Origin: Pseudomonas shirazensis
GTDB lineage: Bacteria > Pseudomonadota > Gammaproteobacteria > Pseudomonadales > Pseudomonadaceae
Assembly: GCF_014268785.2 (NCBI RefSeq)
Contig: NZ_JABWRD020000004.1
Coordinates: forward strand, 87,470-151,469
Length of the DNA stretch: 64,000 bases
Reading direction: 5' to 3'
Of the stretch, positions 50,991 to 60,883 are shown one piece after another; position 1 is the first letter of the stretch, and each line of letters begins with the position of its first letter. The notes beneath the pieces are model-generated. The model did no database searches and had not been told where the DNA came from. It saw nothing but the letters and a program-made list of their open reading frames with translations. Both the position numbers and the translations under genes were made by a program.

Positions 50991-51941
50991 CTAGCGGCGC
51001 GCTACTCCCGGCAGTACGCAGAGCATTTCAAACAGCAGGTTGGCACCCAGCAGCGAGGTGTTGCCGGTGGTGTCGTAAGGTGGCGAGACCTCGACCAGGT
51101 CACAGCCGATCAGGTCCAGGCCCTGACAGCCGCGGATGATTTCGATGGCCTGGATGGTGGTCAGGCCGCCAATTTCCGGGGTGCCGGTGCCGGGCGCCCA
51201 GGCCGGGTCGATGCCATCGATGTCGAAGGACAGATATACCGGGCCACCCGCGACCTTCTCACGCACTTCAGCCATCAACGGCTCCAGCGACTTGTGCCAG
51301 CACTCTTCGGCCTGCACTACGCGAAAGCCCTGGCGGCGGCTCCAGTTGAAGTCATCGGCCGTGTAGCCCTGGGCGCGCAGACCAATTTGCACGACCCGGT
51401 CGCAATCGAGCAGGCCTTCTTCGACGGCGCGGCGGAAGGTGGTGCCGTGGGCGATCTTCTCGCCGAACATATGGTCGTTGACGTCGGCGTGGGCATCGAT
51501 GTGCACCAGGCCGATCTTGCCGTGTTTTTTGTGCAGCGCGCGCAGAATCGGCAGGGTGATGGTGTGGTCACCACCCAAGGTCAGCGGGATTACGTTGTGC
51601 TCGACGATGGTGTCGTAGGCTTCTTCGATGATGCGCACGGCATCCAGCAGATTGAAGGTGTTGATCGCCACATCGCCGATATCGGCAACCGACAGCGAGT
51701 CGAAGGGCGCGGCGCCGGTGGCCATGTTGTAGGGGCGGATCATGACTGATTCGGCGCGGATCTGGCGCGGGCCGAAGCGGGTGCCGGAGCGCAGCGAGGT
51801 GCCGATGTCCAGCGGGACGCCGACAAACGCGGCGTCCAGGCCTTCAGGGCTTTGCAGGTGGGGCAAGCGGAGCATGGTGGCGATGCCGCCGAAACGCGGC
51901 ATTTCGTTGCCGCCCAATGGTTGGTGCAGAGTCTTGTCCAC
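50991..51941 (-). CDS. gbuA: Guanidinobutyrase GbuA (ureohydrolase)
   Basis: A 316-residue arginase/agmatinase-fold enzyme. The binuclear Mn site is complete: GGDHT, DAHADVND and SFDIDGIDPA. It hydrolyses 4-guanidinobutyrate to GABA and urea. The N-terminus DKTLHQPLGGNEMPRFGGIA is what I recall for P. aeruginosa GbuA, which favours the GTG at 51941 (after ATGAGG) over the ATG at 51953. The divergent LysR gene and the symporter complete the gbu block. Agmatinase activity cannot be fully excluded. Confidence 0.9.
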   Translation of the reverse strand: MDKTLHQPLGGNEMPRFGGIATMLRLPHLQSPEGLDAAFVGVPLDIGTSLRSGTRFGPRQIRAESVMIRPYNMATGAAPFDSLSVADIGDVAINTFNLLDAVRIIEEAYDTIVEHNVIPLTLGGDHTITLPILRALHKKHGKIGLVHIDAHADVNDHMFGEKIAHGTTFRRAVEEGLLDCDRVVQIGLRAQGYTADDFNWSRRQGFRVVQAEECWHKSLEPLMAEVREKVAGGPVYLSFDIDGIDPAWAPGTGTPEIGGLTTIQAIEIIRGCQGLDLIGCDLVEVSPPYDTTGNTSLLGANLLFEMLCVLPGVARR

Positions 51942-52084
51942 AGTGGGCCTCATCAGTCGGTCGATTGTTATGGTTGTTCAAACCTTGGCCAGCCTGCTGC
52001 AGCTGAGCGCAGCGGGCAGCGAGCAGGGTCATTGCGGGCAGTCTGCGCAAGCTAGTAGCCGAGTAGAATCGCTACCGACAAATA

Positions 52085-52110
52085 CTTAGTTCAGGAATTT
52101 CTGAACTAAG
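52085..52110. promoter_or_regulatory. GbuR operator palindrome
   Basis: CTTAGTTCAG-GAATTT-CTGAACTAAG is a perfect 10-bp inverted repeat with the LysR T-N11-A core (TTCAG...CTGAA). It lies between gbuA and the divergent LysR gene, 67 bp before the latter's ATG. Confidence 0.82.
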
Positions 52111-52176
52111 GGCCGCCGCCAAGGTAGACTCCGCCCATTGCCACTTGCCCACTGCCACTGCGGACCGATCAACACC

Positions 52177-53070
52177 ATGGCCTCGTCACTGCCCGACCCG
52201 AAACTGCTGCGGATCTTCGTCAGCGTGGTGCGCCACCAAGGCTTTGCAAATGCCCAACGTGAGCTGAACCTGTCGACGTCGGCCATCAGCACCTACATGA
52301 GCCAGCTGGAGGCGGGGTTAGGCATCGTGCTCTGCCACCGTGGCCGCGGTGGCTTCAGCCTGACCAGCAAGGGCGAGCTGTTCCACCAGGAGACGCTGCG
52401 CCTGCTGGCCGAGCTGGATGGTTTTGAACAGTACGCTGCGGCACTCAAAGGTGAATTGCGCGGCACCCTTAACCTGGGCGTGCTCGACTCGACCGTAGGC
52501 GATCGCGCCCTGCCGTTGGCCGAGGCGATTGGCGCCTACAGTCAGGAGCATCCGGCCGTGCACCTGCACTTGTCGGTGTCCAGTCCATACGAGCTGCAGC
52601 TGGGGGTACAGGACAACCGCCTGGACCTGGCCATCGGTGCATTTTCTTCGCGCATGAGCGGCCTGGTCTATCAGCCGCTGTATCGCGAGCAGCATTGGCT
52701 CTACTGCAGCAACCGCCATTCGTTGTTTGCCGAGCGGCGGATTCCGGAGCTCGTCATCACCCAGCAGCGCATGGTTGGCCGAGGCTACTGGAGCCAGGCC
52801 GAGCTGGCCCGGCACGGCTTCAAGCACAGCGCGGCAACGGTGGAAAGCATGGAGGCGCAGCTGATCCTGATCCTGTCCGGCGCCTATATCGGTTATTTGC
52901 CCGAGCACTATGCACAGGCGTGGGTCGACAAGGGCGATTTGCGCGTATTATCGCCCGCCACATTTGGTTACCAAGCCCCGTTTTCCCTGATCATCCGTCG
53001 AGGTCGTAGCCGCGAACCATTGATTCAGACCTTCCGTGATCTGCTCAAAAGTCAGCTGAACGTAAGCTGA
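52177..53070 (+). CDS. gbuR: LysR family regulator of guanidinobutyrate catabolism
   Basis: A 297-residue protein starting at MASSLPDPKLLRIF. The winged helix (GFANAQRELNLSTSAISTYM) precedes the effector domain. It diverges from gbuA, as GbuR (PA1422) does from gbuA in P. aeruginosa, where it activates in response to 4-guanidinobutyrate. A GTG/ATG in-frame extension to 52138 is less likely. Confidence 0.88.
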   Translation: MASSLPDPKLLRIFVSVVRHQGFANAQRELNLSTSAISTYMSQLEAGLGIVLCHRGRGGFSLTSKGELFHQETLRLLAELDGFEQYAAALKGELRGTLNLGVLDSTVGDRALPLAEAIGAYSQEHPAVHLHLSVSSPYELQLGVQDNRLDLAIGAFSSRMSGLVYQPLYREQHWLYCSNRHSLFAERRIPELVITQQRMVGRGYWSQAELARHGFKHSAATVESMEAQLILILSGAYIGYLPEHYAQAWVDKGDLRVLSPATFGYQAPFSLIIRRGRSREPLIQTFRDLLKSQLNVS

Positions 53071-53206
53071 TAAACGCCTGGATGAATGCACTCCGTCAGG
53101 AACGGTAAATTTCCTACAAAAGTGCCTGCTGACAGGCTTTCGCTCTGCTAAATATTGATTGGCCACTGATGAATTTCCATCGTTTGCACACGCAAGGATT
53201 GCCTTG

Positions 53207-54772
53207 ATGCGCCTGAACTTGCCCGTTACCGAGCATGAAAGAACCTTCCCCAACGAACAGCGGCTTATTTCCACTACCGACCTCAATAGCCGCATTACCT
53301 ATTGCAACGACGCATTCGTGGCCATCAGCGGTTTTACCTACGATGAACTGGTCGGACAGACTCACAACCTGGTGCGCCATCCAGATATGCCGGCGCCGGT
53401 ATTTGCGCTGATGTGGGACACCATCAAACAGGGCAAACCGTGGATGGGCGTGGTCAAGAACCGCGCCAAGAACGGTGACTTCTATTGGGTCAGCGCGTAT
53501 GTCACGGCGGTGTACGAAAACGGCCGCATTAGTGGTTATGAGTCGGTCCGCTCGGTGCCCAGCCGTGAACAGATCAGCCGTGCTGAACGGCTGTACGCGC
53601 GCCTGCGCAGTGGCCAGCGCGCAGTGTCGTGGTCGACGCGTGTGCTGCATGGGCTTGGCCAGAGCTGGCCAATACTGGCCGCTGCTGCGCTGTCTACTGC
53701 AGGCTATCTCTGGCTCGCGCCGCAGGCTGCGATCGCCGTGCTGCTGGCCAGCCTGCTGGGTGCCGGCTATGCACTGAATCGCCTGCACGCTCGCGCTCTG
53801 CAGCGCACCCTGGACGAACACCCGAAAGCCTTCACCGACCCGTTGGTGGCCCTGACCTACAGCGATAACCGCGGCCTGCATGGCCAGCTGGACCTGGCCA
53901 TCATCAGCGAAGAAGCGCGCTTGCAAACGGCGCTGACCCGCCTGGTCGATGCAGGTGTCGGGGTCAAGGCACGCGCAGCGCAGTCTGCTGGGTTGTCCGA
54001 TGCCCAGGCGCAGATGCTTGACCGCCAGCGCAGCGAAACCGAGCAATCGGCAACCGCCATTGCCCAGATGGCTGCGACTATTCAGGAGGTTTCGCACAAC
54101 GTACAGAGCACCGCCCTGGCTGCCGGTGACGCTGACCAACTGGCCCAGCACGGCAGTCAGTTAGCCCAGCAAAGCCTGCAGGCGATGGGCAGCATGAGCG
54201 AGGCGGTCAATGACATCGGGCAGGCCGTGCACGCCTTGGCTCAGCAGACCCAGTCGATTGGTAGCGTGGTCGATGTGATCACCTCGATTGCCGAACAGAC
54301 CAACCTGCTGGCGCTCAACGCGGCAATCGAAGCTGCCCGCGCGGGCGAGCAGGGCCGTGGCTTTGCCGTGGTCGCCGACGAGGTGCGCTCACTGGCCCAG
54401 CGCACGCGCACCTCGACCGACGAGATTCACCAGATCATCAGCAGCCTGCGTGCGGGTGCCGAGCGTGCAGTGTCGTCGGCTAGCCGTGGTGAACAGATCT
54501 CCCGCGACAGCGTGCACAGTGTCGAAGCGGTGCGTGAGGCGCTGAGCGGCATTGCCCAGGCGGTCAGTCGCATTACCGGCATGAGCCAGCAGATGGCGAC
54601 TGCTTCGGAACAGCAAAGCCACGTTGCCGAAGACATCAACCAGCAGATCACGCGCATATCCCACCTGTGCGACGAGAGTGCCGGACAGGCCAGGCAGGGC
54701 GCCGAGATCAGCCAGGACCTGGAGCAGATGGCCGAGTACCTGCACAGCCTGGCCGAACGTTTCAACCGCTGA
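53207..54772 (+). CDS. Aer-type PAS methyl-accepting chemotaxis receptor
   Basis: A 521-residue protein starting at MRLNLPVTEHERTF after AAGGA. An N-terminal PAS domain (residues 20-120; NAFVAIS-like fold, GYESVRSVP end) is of the FAD-binding Aer type. Two close hydrophobic segments at about 148-190 anchor it. The signalling domain has the hairpin core EQTNLLALNAAIEAARAGEQ. It should sense redox or energy state. By position it corresponds to P. putida aer-3-like receptors (PA1423/BdlA neighbourhood), but it has one PAS domain where BdlA has two. Confidence 0.9.
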   Translation: MRLNLPVTEHERTFPNEQRLISTTDLNSRITYCNDAFVAISGFTYDELVGQTHNLVRHPDMPAPVFALMWDTIKQGKPWMGVVKNRAKNGDFYWVSAYVTAVYENGRISGYESVRSVPSREQISRAERLYARLRSGQRAVSWSTRVLHGLGQSWPILAAAALSTAGYLWLAPQAAIAVLLASLLGAGYALNRLHARALQRTLDEHPKAFTDPLVALTYSDNRGLHGQLDLAIISEEARLQTALTRLVDAGVGVKARAAQSAGLSDAQAQMLDRQRSETEQSATAIAQMAATIQEVSHNVQSTALAAGDADQLAQHGSQLAQQSLQAMGSMSEAVNDIGQAVHALAQQTQSIGSVVDVITSIAEQTNLLALNAAIEAARAGEQGRGFAVVADEVRSLAQRTRTSTDEIHQIISSLRAGAERAVSSASRGEQISRDSVHSVEAVREALSGIAQAVSRITGMSQQMATASEQQSHVAEDINQQITRISHLCDESAGQARQGAEISQDLEQMAEYLHSLAERFNR

Positions 54773-54856
54773 CCACCTCCCGAACCCACATGGACGTGGG
54801 CGCTGTATGTTCTTCTCGAGTGGCTATGGCACACTGGCGCGCTCCAGGAGAACCCG

Positions 54857-55453
54857 ATGTCCAGACCCCGCTGCGAACGCTGCAAGCGCGCGCAAGACCA
54901 TTGCTTATGCCCGCTGATCCCCTGCCTCGACAGCCGTACCCGGGTCGTCCTGTTGCAGCACCCCAGTGAAACCGCGCATGCGCTGAATACTGCTCGCCTG
55001 GCCGCGCTCGGCCTGGTCAATGCACAGCTGTGGGTGGGGGAAGTGTTTGCCCAGCTGCCGGAGTTGCTGGCAACGCCGGGTTATCGGCCGGTGCTGCTGT
55101 TTCCCGGTGACGAGGCGCAGGCACTGACCGCGTATGCGTCATCTGATGAGCAGCCGTTACTATTGATCGTGCCGGATGGCACCTGGCGCAAGGCGCGCAA
55201 GCTGTTGTACCTGAATCCGCTGCTGGCAGCGCTGCCACGTGTGACCCTGGCGCAGGTGACAGCCTCGCGCTATCGCCTGCGCAAGGCGCCGGCTGAGGGC
55301 GCCCTGGCCACCATCGAAGCCGTGGTGCAGGCGCTCAACGCGCTAGAGCAGCCGCAGTGTTTCGATGCGCTGCTGCGCCCGTTCGACGCCTTGATCGAAG
55401 GCCAGATCCGCGCCATGGGTCGCGACACCTTCGAGCGCAACCACGGTTGCTGA
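54857..55453 (+). CDS. tapT: DTW-domain tRNA-uridine aminocarboxypropyltransferase
   Basis: A 198-residue protein. An N-terminal zinc-like cysteine cluster (RCERCKRAQDHCLCP) and the DxTW signature (IVPDGTWRKARKL) near residue 112 define the DTW family. TapT adds the 3-amino-3-carboxypropyl group to uridine 47 of tRNA using S-adenosylmethionine. CAGGAG precedes the ATG. Confidence 0.9.
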   Translation: MSRPRCERCKRAQDHCLCPLIPCLDSRTRVVLLQHPSETAHALNTARLAALGLVNAQLWVGEVFAQLPELLATPGYRPVLLFPGDEAQALTAYASSDEQPLLLIVPDGTWRKARKLLYLNPLLAALPRVTLAQVTASRYRLRKAPAEGALATIEAVVQALNALEQPQCFDALLRPFDALIEGQIRAMGRDTFERNHGC

Positions 55454-55454
55454 A

Positions 55455-56816
55455 TCAACGTTCGCGCATGGCCTCGGTGCGGGCCTTGAGCACCGGTTTG
55501 AGCAAGTAGTCGAGCACGCTTTTCTGCCCGGTGATGATATCCACCGTGGCGACCATCCCTGGAATGATCAGCAACGGCTTGTCGTCGCCGCCCAGGTGAT
55601 TCTTGTCGGTGCGCACCTGGATCAGGTAGAACGCGTTGCCCTTGTCATCGGTCACGGTATCGGCGCCAATCAGCTCCAGCTTGGCCTTCAGCCCACCATA
55701 GATGGTGTAGTCATAGGCACTGAACTTGACCATCGCGGTCTGCCCCGGGTGCAGGAAGGCGACGTCCTGCGGGCGCACCTTGGCCTCGATCAGCAGGTTG
55801 TCTTCGATCGGCACGATCTCGACCAGGTCGCTGCCCGGCTGGACCACGCCGCCGATGGTGTTGACCTTGAGCTGCTTGATGATGCCACGCACCGGCGACA
55901 CCACCGTGGTGCGCTTGACCCGGTCGTCGATGGCGATGCTGGTGGCGCTGATCTTGGACAGGTCAGTGCGCTTGTCGTTGAGTTCCTTGGCCGCCTCCGA
56001 GCGGAAGGTGGCATCGGCTTCCTGGATCTTGCTCTTGATTTCCGCCACTGCCGCATCTGCCCGCGGAATGGCCAGGCTGGTGGCGTTGAGCTGACCGCGG
56101 GCTTCGACCGTGCGCTGCTTCAAACGCAAAATCTCCACCGGCGAAATCGCTCCGGTGCCTACCAATGGCGAAGACATGTTCAGTTCTTGCTGGAGCAAGC
56201 CCAACGCCGAACGGTACTGATCGACCTTGGAGCGGAACTCGGCCAGTTCCTGGGTCTTCTGCCGCAGTTGTTCGTTGAGCGTCTGCTTCTCGCTGGTCAG
56301 CCGCCGTTGCCGTGACTGATACAGCGCCAGTTCGTCCTCGGCCACCTGTGGCGCCTTGCTGCGAATCTCATCCGGTACGGTGAACGGCCGCCCTTCAGCC
56401 TCCGCCGAGAGCCGTTCGACCTGCGCCGTCAGTGCATAGCGGTCGACCTCGCTTTCGCCCTTGTTGGACAGAAACCGGGTGTCGTCAAGGCGCAGCAGGG
56501 TTGCGCCCTTGGCGACCATCTGGCTTTCACGCACGAAAATCTCGGTGACGATGCCGCCCTCAAGGTTCTGTACCACCTGGACCTTGCCCGAGGGGATCGC
56601 CTTGCCCTCACCGACAGTCACCTCATCGAGCACCGCCAGGCTCGCCCAGGCCAGCGCAACCAGCAGCAGCGCCGCCGCCAGCCACACCGTCAGGCGCGAT
56701 AGGCGCGGCGAGTCCTGCAGCGTGGCGCCGGCCAGTTCGGGCATGTAGTCGCGCTCGGCAGTGTTGCCGGCACCTTGGAAATAACTGCGCAAGAAGGCCA
56801 TCGGACTACTCCTCAA
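55455..56816 (-). CDS. HlyD-type membrane fusion protein of type I secretion (LapC/MapC-like)
   Basis: A 453-residue adaptor. One N-terminal transmembrane segment (WLAAALLLVALAWASLAVL) precedes a biotinyl-like domain, a long coiled-coil hairpin (residues 110-290) and a C-terminal beta-barrel (IVPIEDNLLIEAKVRPQDVA). It bridges the ABC ATPase and the outer-membrane channel. It is the last gene of a TolC-ABC-HlyD operon, 6 bp after the ABC gene, dedicated to the divergent adhesin. Confidence 0.93.
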   Translation of the reverse strand: MRSSPMAFLRSYFQGAGNTAERDYMPELAGATLQDSPRLSRLTVWLAAALLLVALAWASLAVLDEVTVGEGKAIPSGKVQVVQNLEGGIVTEIFVRESQMVAKGATLLRLDDTRFLSNKGESEVDRYALTAQVERLSAEAEGRPFTVPDEIRSKAPQVAEDELALYQSRQRRLTSEKQTLNEQLRQKTQELAEFRSKVDQYRSALGLLQQELNMSSPLVGTGAISPVEILRLKQRTVEARGQLNATSLAIPRADAAVAEIKSKIQEADATFRSEAAKELNDKRTDLSKISATSIAIDDRVKRTTVVSPVRGIIKQLKVNTIGGVVQPGSDLVEIVPIEDNLLIEAKVRPQDVAFLHPGQTAMVKFSAYDYTIYGGLKAKLELIGADTVTDDKGNAFYLIQVRTDKNHLGGDDKPLLIIPGMVATVDIITGQKSVLDYLLKPVLKARTEAMRER

Positions 56817-56822
56817 AAGCGT

Positions 56823-58967
56823 CTACAGCGCGGCGCCAATGCGCCCTTTGCGCAGCGCATCGATGACTGCATCCTTCGGCCCGTCGGCAACGATCTTGCC
56901 GTTGTCCAGCACCAGCAGGCGGTCGACCAGGCTCAGCATCGAGGTCCGGTGCGTGACCAGCAGTACGGTCTTGCCCGGCACCCAGTCGAGCAGGCGCTGG
57001 CGCAGTTGCTCTTCGCTGCTGTTGTCCATGTGGCTGGTGGGCTCGTCGAGGATCAGGATCGGCGGCTCCAGCAGCAGCGCCCTGGCCAGCAGCACGGCCT
57101 GGCGCTGGCCGCCCGAGAGCAGCTGGCCGCGTTCACCCACCGGGCGGTCGAAACCCTGCGGATGCTGGCGCGCCAGTTCGGTCACGCCGGTCAGTTCGGC
57201 CACCTCGAGCATGCGTGCATCGCTGACGTGGCGGGCACCCAGGGTGAGGTTGTCGCGCAGGCTGCCAGCCAGCAGCGGCAGGTCGTGGGCGACGTAGCCG
57301 ATCTGGCTGCGCAGGTCGGCGATGTCCAGCTGGCGAAGGTCGAGGTTGTCCAGCAACACCTGGCCTTCATCAGGATGATAGAAACCCATCAGCAACCGAC
57401 CCAAAGTGCTTTTGCCCGAACCGCTGCGGCCGACGATACCGATGCGCTCGCCGGGCTGCAGGGTCAGGTTGACGTCATTCAGCGCCGCAGCCGTCTGGCC
57501 AGGGTAGCGGAAGCTGACATGGCTGACGGCCACGCCGCCCTTGAGGCTGGTGTGCTCCAGCGCCTGTTGCTCGGCCTGGCGCTCTTGCGGCAAGGCCATC
57601 AGCGCATCGGTGCTGCGCATGGTCAGCTGCGCTTGCTGATAGCGGGTGATCAGGCCCGCGATCTGGCCCAGTGGTGCCAGTACCCGGCTGCCTAGCATGT
57701 AGGTGGCCACCAGTGCGCCGACACTGAGGTTGCCGGCGATGATGCTGTAGACCCCGGCAACGATCGTGGCCATGCCGCAGAACTGTTGGATGAACAGCGT
57801 ACCGTTGCTGGCCAGCGAAGACAGGTTGCGTGCGTGCGCATCGAGCCGGGCAATCGCGCCGTTGGTCTGCTCCCAATGGTACTGGCGCTCACTTTCAGCG
57901 CCGTTGGCCTTGAGCGTTTCCAGCCCACCCAGAGTTTCGATCAACAGGGCCTGACGCACTGCTCCCAGGCTCAGGCTTTTTTCCACGGTGTCGCGCAGGC
58001 GGACCTGGATGATCAAGGCAAAACCAACCGCCAGCGGGAAGGCAATCAGCGGGATCACCACCAGCCAGCCGCCCAGCAGGCCAACCACCACCAGCATCAA
58101 CGCCACGAACGGCAGGTCGATGATGCTGGTCAAGGTCACCGCCGTGAGAAACTCGCGCAGCCCCTGGAAGTCGTGAATGCTCTGGGCGAAGCCGCCGATG
58201 GTGGCCGGGCGCGCCTTCATCGACATGCCGGTGATGCGTTCGAACAGGGTTGCCGAAAGGATCAGGTCGGTCTTCTTGCCGGCCTGGTCCAGCAGGTGCG
58301 CGCGGACCATGCGCAGAACCATTTCAAAGGCGGTGCCGATGAACAGCCCGGCCACCAGCACCCACAAAGTCGAGACTGCCTGGTTGGGCACCACCCGGTC
58401 GTAGGTCTGCATGACGAACAGCGGCACCATCAGGCCCAGCAGGTTGATCAGCAGGCTGGCCAGCAAGGCATCGCTGTACAGCCAGCGGGAATGGCGCAAG
58501 GTGTCGCGAAACCAGGCATCGACCCTCGGCATCAGCGGGGTGCGCAGGTTTTCCAGAGTGTGCCGCGGGCGGGCAAACAGGGCGTGGCCGGCGTAGGCCT
58601 GTTCCAACGCCTCGCGCTCGACCCATTGCTCGCCGCCTTCGGCCTCGGAGGGCAGGATCAACGCGCGGCCGTCTTCGCCAAAGCGCTGTAGAACAGCACA
58701 GCGGCCGTCTTTGAGCAGCAGCAACACGGGAAGGTTGAGTGTGGAAATTGCGCCCAGCTCACGCTTGAGAATCCGCGCTTGCAGGCCTGCGCGGGCTGCG
58801 GCTCTGGGCAATAACTCGGGCCCCAGCCGCTGGCTGGCCAACGGTAGGCCGCTGCACAAGCTGGCACGGCTGGCGGGGCAGCCGTGCAGTTTGCACAGAA
58901 TCAACAGGCCATCGAGCAACGGATCGTCAACGTCCAGCCGGGGCTGGGCATTTTGCATACTGGTCAC
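56823..58967 (-). CDS. Type I secretion ABC transporter (LapB/MapB-like)
   Basis: A 714-residue protein from a GTG after GGAGTAGG. An N-terminal C39-like domain (residues 10-130) lacks an obvious catalytic Cys-His pair, as in adhesin exporters. Transmembrane segments occupy residues 160-440, and the nucleotide-binding domain has Walker A VGRSGSGKSTLGR, signature LLSGGQRQAVLLAR and Walker B ILILDEPTSHMD. It exports the giant adhesin using its C-terminal signal. An ATG at 58958 is an alternative start. Confidence 0.93.
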   Translation of the reverse strand: MTSMQNAQPRLDVDDPLLDGLLILCKLHGCPASRASLCSGLPLASQRLGPELLPRAAARAGLQARILKRELGAISTLNLPVLLLLKDGRCAVLQRFGEDGRALILPSEAEGGEQWVEREALEQAYAGHALFARPRHTLENLRTPLMPRVDAWFRDTLRHSRWLYSDALLASLLINLLGLMVPLFVMQTYDRVVPNQAVSTLWVLVAGLFIGTAFEMVLRMVRAHLLDQAGKKTDLILSATLFERITGMSMKARPATIGGFAQSIHDFQGLREFLTAVTLTSIIDLPFVALMLVVVGLLGGWLVVIPLIAFPLAVGFALIIQVRLRDTVEKSLSLGAVRQALLIETLGGLETLKANGAESERQYHWEQTNGAIARLDAHARNLSSLASNGTLFIQQFCGMATIVAGVYSIIAGNLSVGALVATYMLGSRVLAPLGQIAGLITRYQQAQLTMRSTDALMALPQERQAEQQALEHTSLKGGVAVSHVSFRYPGQTAAALNDVNLTLQPGERIGIVGRSGSGKSTLGRLLMGFYHPDEGQVLLDNLDLRQLDIADLRSQIGYVAHDLPLLAGSLRDNLTLGARHVSDARMLEVAELTGVTELARQHPQGFDRPVGERGQLLSGGQRQAVLLARALLLEPPILILDEPTSHMDNSSEEQLRQRLLDWVPGKTVLLVTHRTSMLSLVDRLLVLDNGKIVADGPKDAVIDALRKGRIGAAL

Positions 58968-59030
58968 GATGGCCTACTCCTGCCGCAATGGAGGGTGTAC
59001 GGCTACATCCGAAACGTTGCTCGATATCGG

Positions 59031-60404
59031 TTAACGCATTTCGGGCAACTTCGCTTCGCTGCGTACTTCAGTCTTGGCGATGGCTTCTGCCGGCAGCGCA
59101 ATACGCTGTTTGCTGAGCAATTCACCCATGGTCGAAAGTACGCGGTACATCGAATATTCCTCGGTGTAACGCACTTCGGTGTAACGGCGGTTGGCGTTGT
59201 ACAGCTCGTTCTCACTGTCGAGAACGTCGAGCAGGGTACGCTGACCAAGACCGAACTGATCCTGATAGGCGGCACGCACGCGCTGGGTGGTTTCAGCGTA
59301 TTCGCGCGCGGTGGGCGTCTGCTTGCGCGCGTTGTTCATGGCGTTCCACGACAGGCTCAGGTTCTCGTTGAGTTCGCGCAGGGCGTTGTTGCGGATGTCC
59401 AGAGCCTGGTTGATCTTGTGCGAGTCTGACTGCAGGCGAGCCTTGTCGCTGCCGCCGCGGAACAGGTTGTAGTTCAGCTCGACGCCTGCCTGCCAATCGT
59501 TGTTGCTGTGGCCGCGCTCGCCGCCCAGGTTGTTGTTGGCGCCGGTGGCGAGGATGGCGTCCAGACGCGGGTAGAAGGTCGACTTGGCGACTTCGTACTG
59601 CTTCTCGGCGGCATTCACATCGGCCTGAGCCGAACGCAGGTACGGGTTGTTTTCCTGCATGCCGCGGCGTGCATCTTCCAGCGTGCTTGGCATTTCTACC
59701 TTGATGGTCGAAGGCGCTTCGAGCTCGTCCGGCATCAGCCCGACCACGCTGTAGAAGTTGGCTTCGGCGTCAGCCAGATCGACTTCGGCGGTGTCCAGGT
59801 TGTTTTCAGCCAGGGCACGACGTGCGCGCGACTGGTCGAGGTCAGCGCTGCTGCCGACACCGCGCTCGGTACGCAGGCCGATCTGGTCGTTGACGCGCAG
59901 GTGCGCTTGCATGTTGTTCTTGGCCAGGGTCACCAGTTCGCGACGCTTGAGCACTTCGAGGTAGACCTCGATGGTACGCAGGGCGACGTCCTGGGCGATT
60001 GCCTGAGCGTAGTAGGCACGCGAGTTGGAAACCGCTTCGGTACGGCCGACTTCGTTGGAAGTGTTGAAACCGTCGAACAGCATCTGGCGCAGACGCAGCT
60101 CGGACTGGGTGTAGTTCATGGTTTCTTTGTTGTGGTTGCGCGTGCCGTCAGCGTTCAGACCACGGGTGTTGAGGTTGTCGGAGCGTTGGCGACCGTAACC
60201 TGCAACCAGATCGACGCTTGGGTAGAACCCGCCACGGGCGAATTTCACATCTTCGTCGGCAGACAACCGGCTGTTGCGATAGGAACTGATTTGCGGGTGA
60301 TGATCCACGGCGTTCTGAACGGCTTCGGTGATCGACATCGCCTGAATGTTGGCACTCGCCATGGCCAACAGGATTGCACTGGTGATGGGGGTAAGAACGC
60401 GCAT
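59031..60404 (-). CDS. TolC-type outer-membrane channel of type I secretion (LapE/MapE-like)
   Basis: A 457-residue protein starting at MRVLTPITSAILLAMASA, with a signal peptide ending near AQA/MSITEAV and GGAG 8 bp upstream. Two repeated helix/strand sections (SELRLRQMLFDGFNTSNEV and ELNYNLFRGGSDKARLQSD) are typical of TolC. It opens the operon that continues with the ABC and HlyD subunits. Gene order next to a DTW gene and an Aer gene matches my recollection of P. putida PP_4519 (lapE). Confidence 0.93.
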   Translation of the reverse strand: MRVLTPITSAILLAMASANIQAMSITEAVQNAVDHHPQISSYRNSRLSADEDVKFARGGFYPSVDLVAGYGRQRSDNLNTRGLNADGTRNHNKETMNYTQSELRLRQMLFDGFNTSNEVGRTEAVSNSRAYYAQAIAQDVALRTIEVYLEVLKRRELVTLAKNNMQAHLRVNDQIGLRTERGVGSSADLDQSRARRALAENNLDTAEVDLADAEANFYSVVGLMPDELEAPSTIKVEMPSTLEDARRGMQENNPYLRSAQADVNAAEKQYEVAKSTFYPRLDAILATGANNNLGGERGHSNNDWQAGVELNYNLFRGGSDKARLQSDSHKINQALDIRNNALRELNENLSLSWNAMNNARKQTPTAREYAETTQRVRAAYQDQFGLGQRTLLDVLDSENELYNANRRYTEVRYTEEYSMYRVLSTMGELLSKQRIALPAEAIAKTEVRSEAKLPEMR

Positions 60405-60883
60405 GGGGTACATCTCCATTGTCTCTAAAAGTGTCCAGCGTTCGCCAAAAAAATGACGATTATTATGAGGTAGACCGTTTCAAGTTTGTAACAACAGAGC
60501 TAAGAACATTTAACGCGCGAGCTAAGAAGATTTGTTCATAAGGTCTATGCGAAAAAAAACTTATGCGGTCTAAAGAATCCGCGACATTGTTCTACTCAAC
60601 GGGCCTATAAATCAAGCTGTAGTCAGCGGTTTTAGGTCATTGCAACAAGTTCCAGAACTTTTGCAGCTAAGAACTCTGTAAAAACGGGCCGTGTCGGAAT
60701 TTGGCGACAATTAATTGTCACTCTGTAGTAGCAAAATTCCATCATCTCTATCGACTTGGCCTGCGCAGTGTAGAGCTGTTTGCTGACTTTTGGCGTTTGA
60801 TTGGCGCCTTTATTCAGCCTGGCGCCACTGTGTTTTTGCTGCATTCAAGCTGCAGGATCCGTTCGGCAGGGGAGACGTAGGGC
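60405..60883. promoter_or_regulatory. AT-rich divergent promoter region between the secretion operon and the adhesin
   Basis: This 479-bp gap is clearly richer in A and T than its neighbours. It contains A-tracts (CGAAAAAAAACTT near 60550) and a -10-like CCTATAAAT near 60603. These could be sites for nucleoid proteins or stress sigma factors. A 70-residue minus-strand frame at 60632-60844 was not accepted as a gene. Confidence 0.5.

Noticed and set aside
60632..60844. 70-residue minus-strand frame in the adhesin promoter region
   Set aside because: No ribosome-binding site and no family resemblance; it lies in AT-rich regulatory sequence.
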